Under the pieces are notes generated by a model. The model did not search any database. It worked only from the letters and a program-made list of their open reading frames with translations, and was not told the origin of the DNA. Shown in pieces: positions 12,501-24,400 of a DNA stretch of 64,000 bases (the stretch's first letter is position 1; each line of letters opens with the position of its first letter). Position numbers and translations under genes: made by a program. The DNA is from Mytilus edulis (Eukaryota > Mollusca > Bivalvia > Mytilida > Mytilidae). The stretch spans positions 43,592,589-43,656,588 of the forward strand of contig NC_092344.1 of the NCBI RefSeq assembly GCF_963676685.1, in the 5' to 3' direction.

Positions 12501-13000
12501 CTATAAACCATTTTTCATAAAACATAGAACTTTAATTTGTCTTTAAGGTTTTTTGTATAGGAAATACGAATCGAGGTGAAGGTCAAGATCTTGATATTGT
12601 CTTGATATCAAACAAATAAATATTTTATTTTCAAAAATGAATCGAAAGAGGTTTTTGACAAAATGTACCTGATACACAATAGACATAAAAAAAACCCAGC
12701 ACATTATCATTACTGCTCTTAATTCTTATAATGATAGACTATACACAGTGTACAGCTGACAATACAAACCAATTATATACGACGTTGCAATCGATAACGC
12801 CTAGTTCAATAGACAACATCAGGGTGGTAAAACACTACGGTGGAGGAATATAAAAAAAAGCACAGTCATTCACTGAAAACTAAATATTGAGCATTAGCAA
12901 ACTGTTGATGACCTCAAGTGATTCGGAAATGCAAGTGGTTCTTTTTTCAGATGTTGCATCCGTCGTGTTACTTAAACAATTGAACAGCCGATCCGAAAAA
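9588..13000 (+). repeat. Tandem array: two full 1.52-kb units and a truncated third
   Basis: Copy 1 is about 9588-11125, copy 2 about 11126-12641, copy 3 about 12642-13000. Copies 1 and 2 are offset by 1515-1519 bp and nearly identical over more than 1 kb. Copy 3 lacks about 150 bp near its start and diverges after 12975. Each full unit holds an inverted family A fragment and a piece related to family E. A 75-codon open frame recurs at 9965 and 11484, but it lies in repeat DNA and is not taken as a gene. Confidence 0.85.
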
Positions 13001-13420
13001 AATCCTTTGTTAATTCCACAATCAAGGAAAAGTGGACGGGATTGTGGCTACGACTATCAGAACATATCCATGGTAATCTAAGACGTATATTCCATAAGAC
13101 AACCAACTCACGATGGCTCCTATAAAAACTCCTCAAATATACCAATCTTTTAATTTGTTACGCTAGAACCGTAACGCCAAGAGCACGACTCGTTTGAATT
13201 AGACTCATCAGTAACGATTGAATAAAAAAAGACCAAATCTATCGACTTTGAAGAACATTAAAAACTAACTAAGGTGTGAACAAAAAAGTGTTTCGAATAA
13301 TTACACATTTTATAACACTTTCTAAACCAACCCTCACTGTTAATTTCTAAATATAAGTCAAAATATAACGTAGACTTCAATAGGTTCTTTGGGATAAAAG
13401 CATCATATATTCTCGTCCTC
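12960..13420 (-). pseudogene. Reverse-transcriptase element relic (3' part), with a repeat insertion
   Basis: GGATTGTGGCTACGAC, AACATATCC and CAACCAACTCACGATGGC match 26145-26230. AACCAACCCTCACTGTTAAT (13327) matches 26465-26480 in the same order. These are pieces of the minus-strand element seen at 25855-26900. Between them, 13150-13265 is a diverged family B copy (GACTCATCAGTAACG). Confidence 0.5.
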
Positions 13421-13660
13421 ATGTGAAAGTAATATTTGAAACTGGATGTTTAACACATATCCATCCACCCACACACCTATTTACCATCGTTACTTTTATT
13501 ATCGATTGAGCAAAGAGCTTTCATGATTTCCAGATAAATGTTGCAGATGAAGCATTTTAGCAAGGATATGAATACTTTTGTTTAGCCTAGACAAATCCTT
13601 AACTTCAATTTGATTTATTTGGATTCTAAATAATATGTTAATAAAATCTAGTTCTATTAT

Positions 13661-13675
13661 TTTATTATTTTTATT
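13661..13675 (-). terminator. Polyadenylation signals of WSC gene 2
   Basis: Two AATAAA hexamers on the minus strand (13675-13670 and 13666-13661) lie about 60 bases after the stop codon. Confidence 0.5.
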
Positions 13676-13730
13676 AACGACGATGCATGTCAGCTGTTAT
13701 ATTCTGTCGTTGTCGCTTTTGAAGATGCCA

Positions 13731-13735
13731 TCAAA
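13731..13735 (-). CDS. WSC gene 2, exon 4 (two bases of Val plus TGA), then 3'UTR
   Basis: A pyrimidine-rich acceptor (GTTTGTTTTTTTAAG) is followed by TT and TGA, the same arrangement as gene 1. Confidence 0.65.
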
Positions 13736-15377
13736 CTTAAAAAAACAAACAAAAACATATGAAATATATTGCTTTATAAACGCCAATTTAGTTAGATATA
13801 CAAAATAGATTGTAGAAAAAAACACTCCTTTGTTAATAGTGCAACTTTTGTTATTTGCATTCGATTCATCATCCTCACACTTATTGCAAATGAAACAATG
13901 AGCTAATTACCAACTTGAAAGCTGTGAGGACAATTGAGAACAGCAATGATAGACAGTTCAAGCTCTTGAAAAATGCTACTGTAAACAAAACAATAAACTT
14001 ACCCTTTAACTACTACCTAGTACCCTTCCGGAGGACCTCATATCACCCCAAGTTTTTCGTTGGGATTCGTGTTGCTCAGCTTTAGTTTTCTATGTTACGT
14101 TTTGTATACCATTATTTGTCTTTTGGTTGTTTGTTTTGCAATTGCATTCAGTTTGAAAACTTTAAACTAATGGTGTTTTTTTCTATTCTACTGGGGTATT
14201 GCATTGAGGGTGTCTCAATGTTCGACGACATACTTACTATTCTATTACAGAATTCCTATCCAATTCAATATAACTATCTGCCCTTCAGTCTTTAAGGATT
14301 TTGTTCTGAAATCTTTGACTACACTTAACGACAATTAAATTTTTGATATTTTAATCTTTAAAAGCCAGGAACTCCAATATACATTCAGGTAAAGGTGTAT
14401 TTTTTTTTATTTTCAACTGTTCAAGTAAAATTTATTGAATTTAAATGTATGATATGAACAACTGTTTAAATGCTTCATACTTTTAAATATCCTTAGCCTG
14501 AAATAAGAATTTATTTTGTTTTCGTCAATTTTTCTAGAAAAGTGAAAAATTTCACCTTTTAAAAAAAATAATAGAGCAAAAACGGGTTTTTGTTACATGC
14601 TCAGAAGAAATTAACAGAAAAAGATAACAGATCTTCCCCAAATCATCTCCTTTAACTTTACCTACCATGATAGATGGAATTCCTATAGCCTCCGCCACAC
14701 ATTCTAGAATTTTCGCCTGCACAAGGCATGTTGCATTGTAGTTCCGATGCTTGGGGATAGCCAGGTGAGTGAAGGTGGTTTCCACAAAGGCACCAATCCC
14801 TATACTGGAAAATAGAATGTTGAAACATCAAAAGCTTACGAAAATCCGTGTTCCGAGTGTTAGTACGAATAATGAGTTGGCATGCACAATTAATTCGTCA
14901 AATGAGATTTTGCCTGATATCAAAAAGTAAAATATCAAAAATACCGAACTCCGAGGAAATTTCAAAAATCCGTAATCAAATGGCAAAATCAAAAGCTCAA
15001 AAACATAATGCCATCGAATGCATAACAACTGTCATATTCCGGAATAAGTAGCTAGATAAACCTCTCACTTGTATGACATTCGCATCAAATTCAATTAAAT
15101 AGATTGATATGTTTCACCTTTTTGTAATTTTTATAATGCAAATGTTGAAATTTAAAAAGCAATACTATATAACATGCAATTTATTCAAAAAATCGAAGTC
15201 GATAAACCATGACAAGGTACATGACTGAACAATCTACATGGAAATGAGATGTGCCAATGTTAATACAACTGCATACTAAATGCCATTGACTTATCATAAG
15301 TCGTTCCCATTAAACAAACCTAAATAAAAACATTAACTTGTAAACTATGCAAATGCTTTAAAGTCAATGAATCACGA

Positions 15378-15409
<32 letters not shown>

Positions 15410-18400
15410 TTTATAATCTCCATATAAATGAGACTTGCAAATGCCAATAACTTTGCATACCAAATATTATCGACTTAACATTAGCAGTTGATCTTTAACT
15501 GATCTAATCACAAACTAATACATATGACTGAGGGTGCGGGACCTAATATTCTTATGGAAATGAGATGTGATAATGCTTATACAACTGCATATCAAATATT
15601 ATTGACCTATCACTAGTGGTGTCCCATAAACTGACCTAATCCCAAACTAACAGACTAAGCAAAATTTTCAAAGTCAATAGACCATGACTAAGAGAGCGGA
15701 GCCAAATAATCTCCATGGAAATTAGATATGCCAATGCTTATATAACTGCATACCAAATATCATTTACCTAACCCTAGTGGGTCCCCATAAACTGATCCAA
15801 TCACACACTAATACATGTCACTAAGCAAAAGTTTCAAAGTCAACAGACCATGTCTGAGAGGGCAGCGCCAAATAATCTCCATGGAAATCAGATGTTCCAA
15901 TGTTTACTCTACTGCATACAAAATATCATTGACCTACCACTTGTGGTTCACCATAAACTAGACGTAATCATAAACTAATACATTGTTGACGCAGCTGCCG
16001 CCGCCGTTGCCGCCTATGTCAAGGTGAGACAAAATGGGGGTACAGCAGTCAATATTGTGCAATCTTAATCACTGTTAGAACAAACAAATATGTAACAAAG
16101 AAACACAAAAAAAAATATAGACAACGCACATCAGCAAAAATGAAAGACAAGAATACACAAAATTACCATTGCACAAATACATAATATTATTTGTTCACCT
16201 CTTTAATTTAAAAAAAAAAACCACCAAAAACAACCATCATTGTCAATGTAAGACAACTGTTTAAATGTTGTTTCTGAATATTTTTTGTTTGAATAGCACT
16301 AAAGAGAGAATGTATTACTCTATTTATGATTTACCCAGCTTACAAAACAATGAATATATATCCGTTTGTTCAATATGCATCTGTTTGCATCACAAGATTA
16401 AAAGTTGTTGGAATAAGAATGAGAACTGTGTACATACGATTACTAGTATACACGTCGTGTGTACACAAGATGGTTCATTCCCCCTATTGCCGCTTGTTTT
16501 TTTAAATTAGGTAAGAAAAAATAAAATTGCATGTGGTTATTATTGGAAAACTAGTGCAATCATAGTATTATACTGTATAAACCTTGTTTAATTTACTTTT
16601 ATTTGAGGACAGGTAAATGGGTTATTTTTTAAGGTATAAATACTGGTTTTTGATTGATATATGAAAAAATAAATAACAAGAATGTGTCCCCAGTACACGG
16701 ATGCCCCATCCGGACTATCATTTTCTATGTTCATTGGACCGTGAAAATGGAGGAAAATCTCTAATTTGGCATAAAAATTAGAAAGATCATATCAAAATGA
16801 CATGTGTACTAAGTTTCAAGTTGATTGGTCTTCAACTTCATCAAAAACTACCTTGACCAAAAACTTTAACCTGAAGCGGGACAGACGAATTGACGAACAG
16901 ACGGACGGACGGACAGACGGACGAACGAACGGACTCACAGACCAGAAAACATAATGCCCATAAATGGGGCATAAAAACACAGAATACATTATAATCCTAA
17001 GACAAAATCACATATTGTCGCAAACAAATAACTAATACACTGCATTTAAAGTATACTAAAGCATTCGACGTGTGAAAAAGTTGGATGCTGCATCACCAAA
17101 CTGTATGGTTGTTATTTCCTGGTTACGGTTTCTGACATTAATCTGTTGTTGATTTCAACGTACTTTTCTTTTCGGCTGCTCTCTTTGCAGCGGCTGCGGA
17201 CTGGATCAATGTTAGGGCGTTTAAAGCTTCCGCATGTGTAGAAATTTTGATGTGTTAAAAGATGTTTAGATATGGGTGCTTGATATCTTTCTCCACCTTG
17301 TTGTGCTTTCGTTCTATATGAATAGCATTCATCAGTTCTTGTATCGTGTAGTGGTTCCGTAAGTTTATGTTCTGTTCTACCAAGTATGTTGTAATTGATA
17401 TTAGTATATATGTCTGTAAGGGCACTAAATCATTCATCTATGACCTCATATGACCTCAGCAGTAGGTATGAATAGAAGGACAGAAGCACGGCATACTAGT
17501 AGGTGAAGGTTGTTGTATTCCTTGTATTGAACCTGCAGACCTGCTTATTGTTTTGATTTTTACAGCTTGGATAAAGTCATTTGCCATCTGATTGCTGTTT
17601 ATTCAGTATTAATTGTTCGGGTAAAGTGAACAGTTTTTCCCATTATTTCATATCCATTGGTTAGAGGATACTTTTTTCACTTTCTAATTGTTTTTTTAAA
17701 GAACTTTTCTTATCAACATGATCAATCTATTTACCAAATTTGACAAATTTTAAAGTTTATTCATTTTTTTTCAATCTTTAATTTATTTATTTATCTGACT
17801 AAACTTTTTTATATTTTGTGTATTTCGTGTATTTCTTTGGAAAAACATATCATATTACAAAAAATTACTGTATAAGTTTTCAAAAATTACAGGTAGAAAT
17901 ATCTAAGGTGACCTTAAATGTTATAAAAACAAATTATCGCTATTTTACGAAATTTTCCTTTGATTTTACTGAATGATAATTTCTTTTCTTAGCACAGTAC
18001 CGCTAGAGACCAAGGGCGCACGTGGTCATTGTCAATGAAATGAACAGATTACTTCCGGTTGTTCCATGCAGACAAAGTAAAAAAGTTTTGAGTGAAATCC
18101 ACTTCAATCGATGGGATACTATTGTTATTGAACTTTATCATTGTGTTTTATTTATTACTGGAGGAACGATTTCTTATATGACAGGATTTGTTTTGGACTA
18201 GCCAATGTGAATATAGTTTAATTCAACAGTATGCCAGCGAGAAATCCGACGAAACATGGCAATGGTGGAAAATTGTTTTCGGAAATGTGTACGTTTATCA
18301 AGGATAAGTGTAACGATATGAAGGACGATAATATGACAGCTAATGAGACTATGGAGGCTATCAATGAACGCTTCATTAAGGAAACTTTTTAAGTGATCAA

Positions 18401-21400
18401 CTTTAGGATACGGAGAAAACTGCATTGAATGTAATGACACTGCTGATGCCCGTTTTAGATGATTTCTCGGCCCGTAGGGATGAAACCATGTTGATTCACG
18501 ACACGAAAATCAACCGATTGCAGGTAGGAGTTCGTAACATCGAATACGCGAATGACGCGCTAGATCAGCAGTCGAGGAGGGACCACATCAGAATGACCGG
18601 CATACCGGGAAATGAAGGCAATGAAGTCGTAATAGATGCTCTAATTGCTTTATCTCATGCTATGAAGGTTGTTTTGACTGGAAAGATCGGTGACGCCTAC
18701 CGAAATGGTAAGAAAACCCCAGGGAAAAACAGGAAGGTGATCGTAAAGTTTGAAAACCGCACTGATCGTTTTAAATTCCTTGCTAGTAGGAAAAAACTTA
18801 AACAAACTGAGTTTAAAGACGTATATGTTAGCGAAGATTTGACGCCGTTGCGTTTTAAACTCTTTCAATTGGTAAGAAAAAATGATGACCTCAAAAACGC
18901 ACACACGCGGGATGGTGGTGCTAGAGTGGTGATCGCATCCCCGGACGACCTTTTCAAACAAGGAATCGTGGACGTTGATTATAAAAAGTTGGGACTTACT
19001 GAGCTGTAGGAGCGCTTGGGAGGGAAATGTCTAGACACCGAGTCAGTGCTTGATGTCAGTGATGATAATTCTGTGATTCAAAAGGAAGTGCTTGAAAATG
19101 AAAATATCTTGCAATTTGAAAATATAAAAATTTTAACCCTTAATGTGTGTGGTCTTGTCTCTAAATTAAAAAATCCAGATTTTATTGAATTCATGTCTTT
19201 ATATGATGTAATATGTCTTACTGAAACTAAAATTGATCAATATGATGATGTTGAGGTTAATGAGTTTAAGCTACTACCCTCTGTTATAAGGCAAAGTTGT
19301 GCATCTAAATCAGGTGGTATTTGTGTTTAAGAATATATATGCAATTATGTCCCTATTAGGGACCCATTTACTTACTCTAGTCATTGTGTATTATGGTTCA
19401 CCATTGATGATAAGCTATTGTTTCAAAAAACTTTATTTTGGGTTGTTCATATCCCACCTGATGGTAGTTTATATAGTAGTGTTGGTTGACATGTTTAATG
19501 AAATTGAAAATGTTATAAATGAATCAGATTTACAAGTTTGTTTACTTGGTGATTTCAATGCACATTGTAGTAACTGTAATATGTTGACATTGATAATAAT
19601 ATTCTTGACTTTAATCTGCCAAATATTGAGCAAAGTCTTGTTAATAATTTACATATATTAGAGGAATGTGGAATCCCTGTTGTAAGACAATCTCAAGATA
19701 AGCATAAGGTTGATAAATATGGCAAAAAATTATTTGAACTATGTAGAAGTTTAGAACTTTTCTTTGTTAATGGTAGAGTGGATAACGACAGGGATATTGG
19801 GCTTACGATTTGTAATAATTCTGTTGTTGATTATGCCATTGTATCACCAAATCTATTTCGATCGATAGTTGATTTCAATGTATTGATATTTGATCCAATT
19901 CTTAGTGATATTCATAAACCTATTTGTTTACATTTGTGTACAAATTTAACTTGTGTTGTTGATGTAAATTTGAATAACTCTAATGTTAAAGACAATAATA
20001 TGGACAATACAAATGACTCGACCATTGTAATCACCTAGCATGGTGAATCAGAGTCTATTGTAAAACCAATATGGGCCAGAGACAGAGCACCAGTTTTCAC
20101 GGAGAACCTAGACGATACCAGTATAGATGAACTTTCGAATAGATTAGAGGATATTGATCCTCAAAATACTGATAATGTAATTGTCAATAATGTTGTAAAT
20201 ATCGTAAATGATTGTGTGAATATAATAAGGAATGCGGCTGAACAACCCAATATGTTGGTTAATATCAATGATAACAATGTTAAAAAAAATGTAACTCTCA
20301 ATCTGTAAATCGTAAGTAGTATTTCAATAGTGAATGTTATGTAAAACGTAAAAAATATCGCAGGTATTACTATAGAGTATGTTCAGCAGTTAATTTTGAT
20401 GATTTAGTATGTAAAAGTAGAGAGTACAAGAAAACTTTGAAAACTCAATTTAACGTGTTTCAGAAGGCATCAATAAGTAAATTGCGTGGTTTGCGTACCA
20501 CTGATCCTAAGTTTTATTGGTCATTGTTAAACAAGGGCTGTGAGAAAGGTAAAAATGGATCTCAGAAGGTTGCTCTTGATTTATTTTTTAACCATTTTAA
20601 GAATTTGAATAATGTAGAAAATGATATTGATGTTGTATTACCAGAGAATATTAGTGAGTACAATACTGTAATTAATCAGTCTATTTGTGAACAGGAAGTT
20701 GTAAATGCAATTAAGTCTTTGAAAAATAACAAAGCATGTAGCGATGAAATGATACTTAATGAATTTTTGAAACATGAGGCTTGTAAACTTATGCCCGTAT
20801 TTTTGAAAATATTTAATATTGTATTTGATAGTGGTATTATACCAGACTCATGGCCAAAGGGTTTTATCCGTCCTATTTTTAAAAAGAAAGGTGATCCTGC
20901 AAATGCTGACAACTAAAGAGGTATTACAATATTGAGTTGTTATGAAAAATTGTATTTTAAATAATAGATTGTTCAATTATTTAGAAAGTTTAGGATTATT
21001 ATGTATAGAACAGGCAGGGTTCAGAAATGGGTATGGCACTGTTGATCATATCTATAATTGAAATGTCTTATTGATTTGTATTTATTTAGAAGAAAAAAAT
21101 GTATTGTGCCTTTGTTGATTTTCGTAAGGCTTTTGACTCATTATGGCAAAAATTGTTACGCAATGGTATAGATGGTAAATTACTGATTGTATTACAAAAC
21201 TTGTATAAAAATGCAAAATCTTGTGTTTTTTTTGCATCTAATATTGGTGTGAGGCAGGGTGAAAACCTGTCGCCCCTTTAATTTTCTATTTTACTTAATG
21301 ATTTGACTGAGTTTTGGCACTTTATGTTTATGTATGTTATTTGATTTTGCCATGTGATTATGGACTTTCTGAATTGATTTTCCTCTAAGTTCAGTATTTT

Positions 21401-24400
21401 TGTGATTTTACTTTTTTTTCACATGCTTATAGTGGTCTGAATGATGTTTGTAATATGTCTCATTTACTGTTTGACAATGATGATATTGAAGTGTATTTTA
21501 AATTGTATCTGTTGTTATATGCGGATGACACAGTCATTTTTGCAAAATCTGCAGCTGAGTTACAATCAGCATTGCATGCAATGTATTTATATTGTGAAAC
21601 ATGGAATCTCAAAGTTAATACTGCAAAAACCAATGTTCTTATATTTTCTAAAAGTCGACAGGCTGAATATGTTCAATTTATATATAATAATGACCGTTTA
21701 TCTGTTATTGATGAATTTCAATATTTAGGTATTGTATTTTCTAGAAAAGGTACTTTTCATGTTAATAAATCTAGACTGGTTCAACAAGCCAGAAAAGCAA
21801 TGTTTTATGTATTACGTAAGGCAAGAAAATTGTATTTACCCATAGATGTATTGTTACAACTTTTTGATGCTATGGTTAGCCCTATATTAATGTATGGTTT
21901 GGGGGTATGAGAAAAATGATGTTATTGAATCATTGCACTTAGAATTTTGTAAATATATAATGAAAGTTAAAAAATGTACACCTAATTGCATTGTATATGG
22001 TGAACTAGGTAGAGTACCAATATATAAAAAAGAAGATGTGGTATGATTGCCAATGAGACAACTATCCACAAAAGACCAAAATGACACAGACATTAACAAC
22101 TATAGGTCACCGTACGGCCTTCAACAATGAGCAAAGCCCATATCGCATAGTCAGCTATAATAGGCCCCGATAAGACAATGTAAAACTTTTCAAACGAGAA
22201 AACTAACAGCCTTATTTATGTAAAAAAAAAATGAACGAAAAACAAATATGTAACACATAAACAAACGACAACCACTGAATTACAGGCTCCTAACTTGGGA
22301 CAGGCACATACATAAATAATGTGGCGGGGTTAAACATGTTAGCGGGATCCCAACCCTCCCCTTAACCTGGGACAGTGGTATAACAGTACAACATAAGAAC
22401 GAACTATAACAATGTCTGTTAATATTAAGGCAAGAATGGTTGGTTTTTGGAAACGTATTGTTACTGGCAAAAAAGAGAAAATGTCTCGTACATTATATGA
22501 AATGCTATATAAACTTGATTCTGATAATGTATACCACTCTAAGTGGTTTGGATTGTGTAAAAGATATAATATCTGAATGTGGTTTTATTAATGCCTGGAA
22601 TAATCAATATATAGATACAAACTGTCAGTTGTCTAAAATGTGAAACAGTATTACCACAATTTGTTTGTAAATGAATGGAAGGCTAAGATATTTAATACGT
22701 CAAAATGTTTAAATTATAAAATGTACAAGTCTGAGTTTGGTTTTGAAGATTATTTAACTACATTGCCTTTTAATCCAAGAATAATTTGTGTAAATATAGG
22801 TGCAGTAGTCGTAGGTTTCCTATTGAATGTGGTATATTTTATATCATTAATAGATCAGAAAGAATATGTGATTTATGTAACATAAATGTCCTAGGAGATG
22901 AGTTTCAAGTGAACTTGAAATTAAGGATACCACTGATACTAGAAGGACTGCTTCATACCTTGATCTTTTCCTCAATATTGACGTAGATGGACGACTTCAC
23001 ACGAAAATCTATGATAAACGGGACGATTTCAACTTCCCAATTATCAATTTCCCATTTCTCAGCAGTAACATACCCTCTGCCCCTTCGTATGGTGTTTACA
23101 TATCACAATTGATACGTTATTCACGTGCTTGTTCACACTATACGGACTTCATATACAGGAGTGTGCTCCTTACGCAGAAACTGCTCCAACAAAGTTATGA
23201 GGAGGACAGATTAAAATTGACACTCCGTAAATTTTATGGACACCATCACGATTTGGTGGATCCATACGATGTTTCGTTGACCAAACTAGCTAAGGACATT
23301 TTTACCACATGGTAGATTGTGTTTTGTCATAATGTCGTCTAATCTTTTAATTACCAAACGTGACTTATTCCCGATTGCGACTGTTTTGCCGAGTGTGAAC
23401 TCGCATTACTATAAGACGTGGTACGGTACTTATACATCCCATATTCATGTATTTAGTTTAAATGTTTAATGTTATATTTGTAATTCTCATCGGATTTTGT
23501 CAAATGTGTTGATGTCTTTTCTATTATATTTCTGTGTTATGGTAAAGAAAATTAATCACCGCCTTCATTTATCAGATTTGATTTCGTTCAAAGTAATCAG
23601 TACGATATTTTACGTTTGAAGTTAGATTCATAACAAACCTGACATAGTTTTATAATATAGTTAATTGCTACCTCAGTTTTATATTAATAAGAATTAAAAT
23701 GTGCTTTGTTATTAAATGCAATATCAGTATTTAGTTCAAATATATAATCTTAAATTAATCCTAATTCTAATGACGTCATTTTTTCGTCATTTTTCATTTT
23801 TTGATGCTCTGTTTTACTAATTCTAATGACGTCATTTTTTCGTCATTTTTCAGTTTCAAATAGGACGTCACTTGGCGTAGAGGTTTATACGTATTCGGAT
23901 GTGTCTACTTTTGTGTTTCAAATGTCTGGTTATGTAAATGTATTTCAGTTGTTTCCTGTAATTAGTTAATACTTCAGCTTTATCATGTACATCTTTTGAA
24001 TATTCATTTTATTAAATTTACTGTTTGCAAAAGTATAAATTACTCTAAATTATAGGGATTTTCTGGTAACTTAACGGAAAACCCTTGCCGTTTTTGGCAC
24101 AACCTTTTTGATCTTTTGGTCCTCGATGCTGTTCAACTTTGTACTCGTTTCGGCTTTCAAACTTTTGTATCTGTGCGTCACACATAGGTCTTGTGTGGAC
24201 AAAATACACTTCTGGCGTATTAAAATTTTGAACTTGTTGCCTTTTGTTGGCTGTTGTTCGTGTGATTCTTTGTCTATTGTGTTCTCCAATTTATTTATAT
24301 TGTAGTCCTGTGTTGTCATTTTGATGTTATATTTCACATGGCCATAAAAGTGCGAGGTTTGGCATGCCACAAAACCAGGTTCAACCCACCATTTTTTCCT

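Larger units (their letters stand above)
18000..22905 (+). mobile_element. Non-LTR retrotransposon (CR1/L2-like LINE), broken and interrupted
   Basis: In order on the plus strand: a possible 5'UTR (from about 18000), ORF1 (18231-19009), an apurinic-type endonuclease (about 19016-20040), reverse transcriptase (about 20437-21910) and a C-terminal region (22412-22905). Frameshifts and stops divide ORF2 into at least six pieces. Two repeats are inserted: a family H fragment at 21318-21425 and a family A copy at 22022-22408. The 3' end is replaced by a piece of another reverse-transcriptase element from about 22906. The element lies antisense in intron 2 of WSC gene 2. Confidence 0.8.

Noticed and set aside
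15381..15408. Poly-G run as a G-quadruplex regulatory element
   Set aside because: It lies within a degenerate tandem repeat, its length is uncertain, and no gene is nearby in an informative position.
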